Assembly (NCBI GenBank): GCA_010909165.1
Contig: MU008164.1
Span: forward strand, 1,736,001 to 1,800,000
Direction of reading: 5' to 3'
DNA: 64,000 nucleotides
Source of the DNA: Anthoceros angustus
Lineage: Eukaryota > Streptophyta > Anthocerotopsida > Anthocerotales > Anthocerotaceae
A model generated the notes under the pieces. The model was not told the DNA's origin and made no database searches. It saw nothing but the letters and a program-made list of their open reading frames with translations. A program made the position numbers and the translations under genes. Below are positions 1 through 9,418 of this stretch, piece by piece; positions within the stretch are counted from its first letter, which is position 1, and each line of letters opens with the position of its first letter.

Positions 1-395
1 TCTGGCCAGGCTGCGATTGGGCAGCCGCGTTTGCTTCTCCATTGTCTCCAAGGACTGGCAGTCTTCCTTAGCATCCACATATTTCACGCGCGTGTGACTC
101 CGTGGAGCCTCACCTGCACTTCCGGTGTGTAGAATGTAGTACGAGCTTGGCGAGTTGGCTTCTTTCGAGACGCGAGCTCAAACGCTGTCTGAAATGGGCA
201 GATGGAGGTTCTCGAGGTTAACTTGTCTTTCCTTCCTCTAGAATTCCAAACTTTCGGAATCCAAGAATACGTTGTGAAGGACGGATTGGTTTGCATCTTC
301 AAGGCTGACAGACAAACAGAAGCATGAAAGACCAAAGGTTGAAACTCAGAGTGTGTATCCCTAGCCGTCCCCATCCCCATCCCCTGCAACCCAGC
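1..395 (+). pseudogene. F-box protein gene fragment (copy A, 5' end outside window)
   Basis: Translation of the + strand from base 2 gives LARLRLGSRVCFSIVSKDW, the C-terminal half of an F-box motif (RLP..SR..FSIVCK.W). It is followed by the family's conserved downstream text (YELGELASFETRAQT, then a VKDGLVCIFK-like segment with frameshifts). The same order is seen in the fuller copies at 9.4 kb and 29.5 kb. An in-frame stop near base 105 and frameshifts near 140-250 break the frame. F-box proteins are substrate-recognition subunits of SCF ubiquitin ligases. This piece cannot make a working one. It lies tail-to-tail with copy B. Confidence 0.6.
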
Positions 396-429
396 GCCAT
401 ATAATTGAGAGACCGACATATGGGGACGC

Positions 430-960
430 TGAGTCTCAGGCTTCTGTCCGTCAACCTTGAAGATGCATCAATCCGTCCTTGACAAGGAACTCCCGGGCTC
501 TGAAAGCATGGAGTTCAGGAGGAAGAAAAGACAAGCCAAACTCGAGATCCGCCAACTCCCCCTTTCAGACCCCGCTTGAGCGCTCGTCTCGAAACAATCC
601 AGCTCTCCAAGCTAGCTCGCCAAGGTCATACTGCAAGCTGTACACCGGAGGGTGCAAGTCCAGGCTCCACGGAATCATACAAGCCCTTCAAATCTGAAGA
701 TGCCAAGACAGACTGCCAGGGTTAACGATAGAGAAGCGAACGCGGCTGCCCAATGGCAGCCTTGCCAGAATCATCTCCAGACACTCTTGGTACAGATTAC
801 TCCACAAACAAGGCTTCATCTTGAAGCTGTGTGCATGCAACGGTTCCGCCAACCAACCTTGCAAGACTTGCAGCTGTTACAGGGTTTCTCGATCCATGTT
901 CGCACTTGAAGCAACTCATGCCTCTGATGATCATTGGTTGGTCCTCCCCAGCCTCCGCGT
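430..960 (-). pseudogene. F-box protein gene fragment (copy B, inverted relative to A)
   Basis: The minus strand reads the same family in the opposite direction. From 930 down come a C..C/IGKPH-like N-terminal end, then YQECLEMILARLPLGSRVRFSIV (F-box core, about 800-735), then YDLGELAS and LSFLPPELHAFRAREFLVKDG (about 640-480). Stops and frameshifts occur around 700. Copies A and B converge with only about 40 bases between them, which suggests an inverted local duplication. Compared with the 29.5-kb copy, the kelch-like C-terminal half is missing. Confidence 0.6.
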
Positions 961-1054
961 GAGAAGACTGTCCCACAAAAAGACGACCCCTCCTCATCCC
1001 TGGCGAAGAACTGCGGCTCAGTCTCAGAAGTTCCTAGTTTCAGCAGGAAGGACA

Positions 1055-1195
1055 GCCATGACGAGCGCGCCGAGGCCCAAAACAAGGCCCCAAGTGCGTC
1101 CCTTAGGCAGGTAACGGTCGCTTGTCAGGGCGCCCGGCCTCGAACGTTCTCGGCCGTGGCACCCCCTTCAAGCGACGGTGACCTAATACGACCAC
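1055..1195. mobile_element. GC-rich short insertion, possible mini-derivative of the recombinase element
   Basis: This stretch lies inside a longer block that is absent from the duplicated copy near 17.2 kb. It contains GCGCGCCGAGGCCC near 1056, similar to the end of the recombinase element at 23.59 kb. It also contains GTTCTCGGCCGTGG at 1146-1159, which occurs again at 56,357-56,370 next to the right end of the 9.9-kb insertion. No coding potential was seen. Calling it a mini-element is inference from the shared terminal motifs; it could simply be GC-rich filler. Confidence 0.25.
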
Positions 1196-1239
1196 TCGGG
1201 CGACCAGCCAGCTCAGTCCAATAAAGTTCCCAGCCCTCC

Positions 1240-2040
1240 TCATCCCTGGCGGCTTCAGTCTGAGAAGTTCCTAGTTCCGGCGGGAATGACAGAATCACAG
1301 GCATTTCAAACCCTTGTGTGACTGGGATTTCTACGGCAGAAGTGGCCAGCCAATACCTAGAACCGTTATTCTTTTATTAGCGAATATATTCGTATACGCC
1401 CCGTATGCATGCTCTGTCTAACGCCATGTTCGACACTTTCACCAGAAAGGATGTGGTGACATAGGCGGCACTAGAGCTGGCTGGGTATGCAATGCAAGGG
1501 CTCAGCCAATAGAGCAAGAGAGCCTGATTGTGGCTGACCATGTTACTTTTGCTTGCATGCATTCTGAAGGCCTGTGCAAGCACTGGCGCCTGACAGAAAG
1601 GCAGGGAGCAACTGCACTTCCAAATTGTGGAAGGGGGACAGGTATAATGTGACATTTTGATGGGCAACAGTACTGACTGCCTGGTGGACGTGTATGCAAA
1701 ATTTAACGAACTGCAAGATGCACGCCGGGTGTTTGACAGTTGGGCCTCTCAAGGAATGTGGTGCCATGTACTTCCTTGACAGCTGGGTACGCACAGAAAG
1801 GGCTCTGTGAAGAGTGCTTGATCTGTGTGCAGCAACAGAGTAGGAGCTCCTGGTTTTGACTATCGAGGTTCCTTTTGCTTGCCTTTTCAAGGCGGATGGG
1901 AGCACTTGTGCCTTGCAAAATCTGAGGGCAGGCAGCTCTAATCACAGATTGTAAAACGAAGGTTGCTGAAAGTGACACGCTGGTGGGTATGGCGAAGGTA
2001 TTCTTGTAACGATCCATATCCCGGAAATCAAAAGGACATG
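1240..2040 (+). pseudogene. PPR protein relic (plus-strand part)
   Basis: Interrupted + strand frames match PLS-class pentatricopeptide repeats: VADHVTFAC, LKACASTGA-like text near 1570, then CLVDVYAKFNELQDARRVFD at 1681-1740. In plants, PPR proteins of this class bind organellar RNA, often for C-to-U editing. There are several stops and frameshifts and no usable start. A near-identical copy lies at 17,250-17,990, so the relic belongs to a segmental duplication. Direction reverses after about 2.2 kb. Confidence 0.7.
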
Positions 2041-2259
2041 GGGTAGAATTGTAGGTTGTAGATTGTAGATGACATGTAATGGAAAGACTCAAGGGCGAGG
2101 AGCTTGACGATGTGGACTACTCTTTCAGGTCCCTGCAACTGTGTCCTACCTACCCAGGTCCCAGAGTCAGAGTCCGAAGCTGCCGCTGCTGCTGCTGGCA
2201 ACAATTTTGTTTTGCTTGCAGATGGACTCGTTCTTGTGGCCAAACCAGTAGAAAAAACC

Positions 2260-3770
2260 CAGCTTGCATAGTCCAGTTCGGTACAGGTTGCATTCATACG
2301 TCTACCAGTTAAGACTAGTGCCCACAAGCATGCCTTTTGTGTGCATACACCGTCGGCGTTCCTGCTTGCATCACATAGGGACAATCGTCATCGTCTTTCT
2401 AGCTTCCACGGTGACATAGAGGTGAGGAGACGAAGGCATCATGTAAGTCGACATGCCTGCCTGTCAAAAGCTGCAAGATTCTACGGGATGCTTTTCTCCA
2501 AAATGTCCATACAGATCAAGCCTCTTTATCAACGTTAACAAAGCCCTTGCTGACATTACATGCCCAGATATCAGCAGGACATTCCTTGTACCTCACCTCT
2601 TTTGAGTCCAAACCGTGAATAGCCTAGCGTGCATCTTCCACTTCGCCACATTTATTTGTCAGGACTCCATTTTCATGGCCACCAAGAGTCCTGACACTAT
2701 TTGCATGCCCACCGGGCAGCTGCCCACCAAGCATGTCTCTTGTGTGGCCCCTTTTGTGTGCATACACCGTCGGCGTTCCTGCTTGCATCACATAGCTGGG
2801 ACAATCGTCATCGGCTTTCCAGCATTCCACGGTGACAGCTTGAGAGGCTAGGAGACGAAGGCATCGACATGCCTGCCTCTCAAAAGTTGCAACGTTCTAC
2901 GGGATGCCTTTCTCCATTTGTCCATACAGATCTTGCAATTGCAAGAATGCCTCTTCATCAACAGCGCCCTTGCTGACAGTACATGCCCAGCTATCATCCT
3001 CAGGGTATTCCATGTCCCCACCTCTTTGCAGTTCAAACCGTGAATGACCTAGCGTACGCGTGCATCTTCCACTTCACCACATTTGTCCTCCATGCCCACC
3101 AAGCAGCTGCCCACCGATGTGACATGTCATTTTCTAGCTGCGCTGTTTCCAACAATTTTTGCGAGTGCAGATGCCTGCCCTCTTGCAAGGCACCAGTGCA
3201 TCCACAGGCCTTGAAAAGGCAAGCAAAAATAACCTCGGCAGGCTAGCTAAACTAGCCTAGGCGCTCCTACTCCACTTCTGCACACACATCTAGCGCCTAC
3301 CTCTTCACAGAGCCCTTTCACGCGTGCGTACCCATGAGCTGTCTGGACGTCCATGTGGATCCGTCCACACCCGACCCGGCCTGCATCTTGTACTTCGTCA
3401 GATTTTGCACACATGTCCACCATCCAGGTAGCTGTCCACCAGAATGTCACTTTGTGGCTGTCCTGTTTCCACATTTACAAGTGCAGCTGCCTGCCCCTGC
3501 TGTCAGTTACGTACCAGTGCTTGCACAGGCCTTCAGAAAGGCAAGCAAAAGTAACACGGTCAACCACAATCAGGCCCTCCTGCTCTCTTGCCTGAGCCCT
3601 CGCTTGGCTGTGCATACCCAGCATTGAGCAAGCAGTGCCGTCCATGTCACCACAATATCCCTCCTGGTCCAGATGTCAAAAAGCCTGCGTTCATCTTCCA
3701 CTTCACCACATTTTGCATACATGTCCTGCCGAGTTGAGGGAAATGCCACTGGGCAATACATCTCAGTATC
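2260..3770 (-). pseudogene. PPR protein relic (minus-strand part)
   Basis: The reverse complement shows PPR fragments again and again, such as KCGEVEDA (near 2640, 3080 and 3710), WNVLRMIAGH (near 2590 and 3000) and DMYAKCGEVEDERRLF near 3690. Every repeat is broken by stops. The pattern CGEVEDA...F.....WN is typical of PLS-type PPRs in early-diverging land plants. The stretch 2,280-3,355 recurs at 18,240-19,333 in the same orientation and, inverted, in part at 26.4-26.7 kb. It is a decayed array of PPR exons, not one gene. Confidence 0.65.
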
Positions 3771-3990
3771 TCAGTAGTGCGGCGCACTTTCTGACGGATC
3801 CCAAGTTCACGGCGAGTTCACAAGCTTTAAGGCCAGCTACAATCTACAGTATCATCTCCAATCTCATACCCTGTCATTCCGTGCATCCATGGATCCGCTG
3901 GCGTCCACATTTTAAGCCCTTGTCCTCGATGCTCAATTGGCCCCGCCGCCAAATCAGAACTAGAGTCAAGATGGTACTGAGGTTGAATTC

Positions 3991-4119
3991 TGAACACTTC
4001 ATTGGACAGATAGAGATACAGTAGGGGTAATTTTGAACACTTCATTGAACAGATGCAGATACAGTAGGGGTAATTTTGAGCACTTCATTGGACAGATACA
4101 GATACAGTAGAGGTATACG
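3991..4119. repeat. Tandem repeat, 43-bp unit, 3 copies
   Basis: Three head-to-tail units start at 3991, 4034 and 4077. Each begins TGAACACTTCATTG (third unit TGAGCACTTCATTG) and contains ATACAGTAGGGGTAATTTT or a close variant. Units 1 and 2 are exactly 43 bases long. No coding function is apparent. Confidence 0.9.
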
Positions 4120-4122
4120 TAA

Positions 4123-4252
4123 TCTCGCACAGAGACCACACATGAGGGGGCACTGGCCTCGCGCAGAGACCACACACGAGGGGGCACTGGCCTCGCGCAG
4201 AGACCACACACGAGGGGGCACTGGCCTCGCGCAGAGACCACACACGGGGGAG
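4123..4252. repeat. Tandem repeat, 34-bp unit, about 3.7 copies
   Basis: Units begin CTCGCGCAGAGACCACACAC and end GGGGGCACTGG. Boundaries are at 4123, 4157, 4191 and 4225; the last unit is truncated and runs into GGAGGCCAGCGCG. A single related unit occurs near 32,226-32,250, next to the same GCCAGCGCGCCCAGGT sequence. Confidence 0.9.
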
Positions 4253-4386
4253 GCCAGCGCGCCCAGGTGAACTGGGGCGATTTCGACTCTAATATAAGAC
4301 ATCTAATATTTACCCAACCGCCAGCGCGCCCAGGTGAACTGGGGCGATTTAGACTCTAATCTAAGACATCTAGTATTTACCCAACT
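4253..4386. repeat. Tandem duplication, 67-bp unit, 2 copies
   Basis: The two units begin GCCAGCGCGCCCAGGTGAAC at 4253 and 4320 and end near TATTTACCCAAC. They differ by only a few bases. The first 25 bases of the unit are also found near 15,640 and 32,258 next to F-box gene relics, so this is a dispersed sequence that was later tandemly duplicated here. Confidence 0.85.
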
Positions 4387-5225
4387 GGGCTGAAAGGTTA
4401 TGAGAGAATGAAAGATTGTGGAAGAATGGTTCCCCATCCCAGTATTGATCCGCGGTGCGCTTAACTGGAGTTCTCATGTCATGTGTTGGACAAAATGGAA
4501 GTGAGGTTAGAAATGGAAGGATAGCTTATATATTAAATTAATTAAATTATCTATATAATACATATAATAATATTCTGTTAAAATATAATAATCCACTCAT
4601 AATTAGATAATAAATCTGCATGTTTAAGTGTAGGTCAAGACTTTGATTGAAGTCATAGAGCATAGGATACAAGCATAAAGGCACTAGGATGTACACTCTA
4701 GCAAGGAAATTACCCTTTGGGCCACCATTCTTGCCCACAATATGCACTATAGATGACATGAATCATCTGCTCCTTCTCTTTGCTTTCCGTGTTTCTATAA
4801 TTGTTCTCGTCGGGAATCCATTCTTACCGATTTCTTGTCAAGCTTCGATTGCATACCTGTGTAGGGGATGCTCTCTCTCAACATCCTTAAGGCAATGCCG
4901 AGCTACTCAATCCTTTCATAGGCGCAAAGGTAAATTCAATCCAAACAGAAACCTTGCAGGCGAACCCTCACAGAAAGTGGCCGCATTGATCAACAACCAA
5001 ACCAGGATGCATAGAAGAGGACAGGCTGATATGGGTGGAACAAGTATCGAGCTTGGTAGGCCACCAACTAGCTAGCTTGTAAGCAAAAACTTCAGATCCT
5101 ATGCAGCTTGTGAGAGCGCTGCCAAAGTCTAAAGATTGGATGATGGGTTCTGTCGTGCGAGCATCATTTACTGTCTTCAGCGGCTTATGTTTAATTAGAA
5201 GCTGGCTATAATTAATTATATAATC
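4387..5225. other. AT-rich spacer with one open frame of unknown meaning
   Basis: An AT-rich tract (4520-4640) is followed by an open + strand frame of 128 codons beginning with ATG at 4689. The first half is hydrophobic (MNHLLLLFAFRVSIIVLVGN) and the second half is basic. I do not recognise the product and see no second copy in the window, so no gene call is made. The remainder shows no structure that I can name. Confidence 0.4.
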
Positions 5226-5872
5226 ATAAGAATCAGAAAATAATTACTTTCATACTCACATGCCTACCTATTTGTTGCAGCTATACACATAATTCACTTT
5301 CGCACTAGTACCCTGCATTCACTGTGACACACACCACTTCAAAATTGCAACACTCTTTGGTGGCTTGGTGTTCAGGGTGTCAATTTCTTATCCACCTTCT
5401 CACACCATCTTAACACAATGCTTGGTCTCTCTCCTCTCACCTCACCCTGCTAGTTATTGCTCCCCTTATCACACCCATTTTATACTCAATCACTTCTTCT
5501 CCTCCATCATGACTGTGAGAAGGAGCTCCCCTATCACAACCATTTTATACTCTTCCCCTCTTCCTCTTGCAACATGATTGTAACAAGGACCTCTCTCTCC
5601 CCCGGGGGGTATCCTTCTCTTCCTATTTTATCTCCTTTGCATATCCTTTGTATACGTATATATGTATATAGGCTTCAAGACATAAGTATGTGTAAGTATG
5701 TGTACATATATATGTACACATCCTTCCGTTATACTCATATTATATTAGTGTACTTATATTTACCTCCGTTGTATACGTATATACATATATAGGCTTCAAG
5801 ATTTGTTTATGTACTAATATGTATGTGCTAAACCTTATGTCACTCTCATACCTTGCATATATATATGTTTGA
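5226..5872. repeat. Non-coding segment, copy 1 (second copy at 32,888-33,535)
   Basis: Pyrimidine-rich text, then a TATA/TGTA-rich minisatellite-like tract (5650-5870) containing GTATATAGGCTTCAAGA repeated at 5666 and 5787. The two copies are almost identical and are followed by the same gag-protease relic, so both belong to one duplicated segment. It lies just downstream of the minus-strand protease gene's AATAAA-like signal and may be its 3' flank. Confidence 0.7.
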
Positions 5873-8154
5873 TTTTATTGACAAATTAATTGGAATTTTT
5901 GGACACTTCAAGCGTCCTCTATCCCTTTCGACTTTGTTGCCACGATGCCATTGGCTTTGACTACGGTGTCGTCTTCCAAGTGATATGAACATATGCGTCT
6001 TGCGTGCAATACGAACATTTGCCTCACTGGCGGCGGCGTCACTTGGTGACTCTTCGCACCAACACCATTGTTTTCGTGGTTCCTCCACAACTTCCTAGAC
6101 CTATCCGTGACCTCAATTACCACTTTGACGCGTAAGACCCTCAGAATGCTGGGCTACAAAGGTGGGAAGACCAATTCCCCTCTTGTTCGATTGACCATCA
6201 CCGGTCCACCCATGCCTTTGGCGACTCCGGTCGCAAGAAAATGGCTCTGAACATTCACATTCCCCCTCCACAAACGGCCCACCTGCCACGGTTGTTTTCC
6301 AGATTGCATTCAGCATGCGCTCCCGCATTAATCTCGAGGATGCCGGAATCCCAGTGGTGGCTCCCGTGTACCATCTCCAACCAAGGTTGGCCCAAAATTA
6401 GATTATATGCGGAACCAGGTACTTCAACGACCGTAAACCCAATTCTCACCTTGATCCTATGTACAACTACCTTCACGTTCTCTATTACCCCGAGTACGGG
6501 TAGTGGGGTGTTTGAGGCATCCCTGAAGACTTGTGGGCAAGCGATTCTTCTTGTGGAGGTAAGACCAAAAACGGTCAGCCATCTCGAATTGATCAGTTGG
6601 TGGAGGCACCGACATCTACCATAACATCTCGTGGCTTCAACATCGCTTTACATATGCCGTGACAGATATACAGCGTATTTCCTCAGCCATCCCATTGGAT
6701 AGGCGGATGATTCCGCCAAGAACTTTTAATGCACCGACACTTTCAATTTCGCCTTTCCTTCGCCTTCTTAGGCTTGGGTTCCCTGGTACTCAAAGCAGAG
6801 GTCATTTCACGGCGAGCAGATGGCAACATCCCAAACAACTTGGGAAAGGTCATTTTTACTTCCCGATCTGCAATATCTTCTACTAGCAAATACCGGTGCG
6901 CCCCTGAGATAGTAGCACCCTTTTTCCTTCTTTTCTTTGGCTTGTTGACAACAGATGCGTCATGCATCTCCACTTCGGGACCAGCAAACGTGGTGTCCTT
7001 CTTTGTTGCTTTCCGTGGCTTGTCCTCCTCATCGATTTCGCTTCTTGTGTGAGGTATTGGCATCGGTAATGAGGAGGTCCGGAACGTGTGCGTGGCGTGA
7101 AAACACCATGCACGCGCCGCAGTACTTGGTTCCTCCTCCACAACAACAGAGTTGGATTTCCCAAGCATCCGCCCGGAAATCGACCACGAGCTGCCGGCTC
7201 CACGTCCCGTCCGCCTCTTCCACTTGATGAAGCCACAGATTCTTTGGGCAGCGCCACTCGACGTGACGCGCCCGCGCCGCGAACGCAAGGAGCTTTGGTA
7301 TGCACACCATGGTATGCTCAATTGCTCCACACTTCTTAGGCTCCGGATCGTGGCATGGCGGTTCATATATCTTCTCCAACTCTAAGCGGGTGATATGAGC
7401 CACATGTTGTTGATCTTCCTCAAAAGCTGTTCGACTTGCGTTTTTCCTTGATGTGCAGCGATTGCATCTTCAGCTTCGGTCCTTGCTTGCAACTTCTCCT
7501 GGGGATGGGTGAGCTTGGAGCCGCTTTTAGTTCGTCGATGAGGAGTATTTGCTCGCATCAAAATCGAATCGGACTTGTTAGATGTCTGGGGTGATGACGA
7601 AACCATCTTCTGGGTGGTGGCAGACGTGGTTTTGTTCTATCCGTTCCATGGCTATCTCAATGGCCAGGGAAAGTGTCACAACCTCGGCCCATTTTCCGAC
7701 TATAGAATTCGTCTCTTAACCCTCTGACGAACCGCCGCTTGACCTTGCTGAGCTTTTCAGGAGTCACATAGGCCAGCTTCTTGACCAGGATACGGGATCG
7801 CTCAGCATAATCTTCAATCGACTCATGATCTCCTTGGTATAATCAGTCAAGGGCGTCTTTGCTATCTGTATGGAAGGTTGGCCTTCTAAACTTGGTAAGG
7901 AAGGCACTGCAGAGGCCAGACCAATCTAATCTATAGGCATCCTCCAAGGTTTCAAACCAGGCCTCAGCCTCACCATGAAGAGAAGCAGGGAAAAGTTTTG
8001 TATACTTCTTCTCTGTTCCCATCATGTGAGTCTTGAGAATCCTACGGAATAGCCAGAGCTGTTCGTCAGGGTCTTCCCGTGGGGTCCCATAGAATGCTGG
8101 AAGCACTGACATATCCTCGACTTTCCTTGCACCAGATGAGTCTGAAAACGTCAT
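5873..8154 (-). mobile_element. Retroelement gag - zinc knuckle - aspartic protease, copy 1 (no polymerase)
   Basis: On the minus strand, 8154-7843 encodes a Retrotrans_gag-like domain (EDPDEQLWLFRRILKTHM, GEAEAWFETL, FLTKFRRP). Around 7350-7310 lies a zinc-knuckle remnant: KKCGAIEHTMVC, which has lost its first Cys. At 6476-6255 is a retropepsin-like segment (VEVPGSAYNLILGQPWLEM). The tail near 5990-5910 reads YHLEDDTVVKANGIVATKSK, followed by AATAAAA at 5879-5873. No reverse transcriptase or integrase follows. The frame is split by several indels. Known families: Ty3/gypsy gag-pro. It may be a truncated LTR element or a gag-pro gene. Two further copies occur at 33.5-34.2 kb (plus 46.4 kb) and 56.4-57.8 kb. 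Confidence 0.7.
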
Positions 8155-9150
8155 TATGTCCTAGCTCTTCTAAATTTTAGTCCCTATCTATCATCCTATC
8201 ATTAATCCGTCGTTGGTTTTGTATCGGAAAGCCTGAAGGCCCGGAAGCACCACTCGGTCAAGCGTCGAGATGAGGATACACTGGGTGACTCGTCAAGAAC
8301 CGTCAAGCGCAAGTCAAGAAAGCAATCAACCGCAAGAGGATGGCCATTTTGATTGCTTCCTTACATAAGAGAAAGAAATTCGTGGACCTACACAACAGGG
8401 CAGAGAGGCAGGCAATTAAGGGCAGCCACATGTATTGGAATCATCAAAACACCAGGTCTACTCAAACCTGTGCAGGTCCCGCCGGGGGTGCCATTGTTAA
8501 GGTGTATCTAACTTTAAGCATGAACTATGTATCCGGACCTACAGACACATGCATGGGAAGGTAAGGTTACTAGACCGTATTCTTGCTCGTGACAAGATTG
8601 TGCCAAATCGTGGTCACCCTTCGTACTATCGATATGGCGAGTTGAACCGGAACGATGAACTGGCTGCAATGAACCCGATCAAGCAGGCATACGCATACAT
8701 CAAAGGTGATAGGATGAGGTCACTGCAAGAGGATCTATCTATTGTAATTCACAGCACCACAGTCCACTCGTGATTACACACAAATGGTTAGATGCCTCCT
8801 CGGTCCTTCGTGTCCTTCATACACTTTTCTCGCACAAGCAATCAAGGTCACGGCGAGAATTCAAGAGAGCGTGGCTCCAACCTCGATGGGGAGAGATCCT
8901 CTCAAGCATGGGCACGGATACTGTGCTCTCGGTATTCTCGTTGTACTTGCCCAGGAAAATGGAATACAATTTTTAGGATGTCCAAGGCATGTTTTCCTAC
9001 GCTTTAACTACAGTGACAGTCTTGTAAGTTATGGCCACTCACGTTTTCCCATAGCTAGTCCCTATAGCTCCTGGATGCCCGCTCTCATGTCCACCGTACT
9101 CATGCTGGCTCTTTCTTGACAAAAGCACAATCTAATCTTCCTCCTAACAG
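8155..9150. other. 5' flank of the gag-protease element, probable LTR and leader
   Basis: No gene is seen. The stretch is duplicated at 57,770-58,690, including the short + strand frames around 8340-8560. It contains the possible primer-binding site described separately. On the minus strand the region between about 8,495 and 9,390 would be the element's LTR, but no matching second LTR was found on the far side. Confidence 0.4.
8475..8493 (-). promoter_or_regulatory. Possible retroelement primer-binding site
   Basis: Read on the minus strand, the sequence is TGGCACCCCCGGCGGGACC. It starts with the TGG expected opposite a tRNA CCA end and is preceded by ...AACA, a possible LTR end in CA. It is conserved at 58,027-58,046 in the duplicate. 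The matching tRNA was not identified. Confidence 0.35.
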
Positions 9151-9385
9151 TATCTATGTATTTGTTTGGGTGTCGCTATGAAGTGTCGCATAGACGGCCT
9201 GGTTCGACTTCCTGTAAGAGTTCCTAAGCGGGAAACGACTTTAAATCTTGCTCTTGCCCTAAAAACATTGAGACGTATCTATGTATTTGTTTGGGTGTCG
9301 CTATGAAGTGTCGCATTGACGGCCTAGTTCGACTTCCTGTAGGAGTTTGTAAGCCGGAGACGACTTTATAAATCTTGCTCCGCGC
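9151..9385. repeat. Tandem duplication, 125-bp unit, 2 copies
   Basis: TATCTATGTATTTGTTTGGG starts the units at 9151 and 9276. Both contain GTGTCGCTATGAAGTGTCGC and end near CGACTTTA(TA)AATCTTGCTC. The same pair is present at 58,690-58,925, so the duplication predates the copying of the larger segment. It lies immediately upstream of the F-box gene start. Confidence 0.85.
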
Positions 9386-9418
9386 AAACTGGCAACTTCT
9401 TACCGTGGAGAGTCTCTC

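Noticed and set aside
5640-5790. TATA-rich tract (GTATACGTATATATG) as a promoter
   Set aside because: It is a minisatellite-like repeat without a downstream gene and is duplicated unchanged at 33.3 kb; no start site or ORF is associated.
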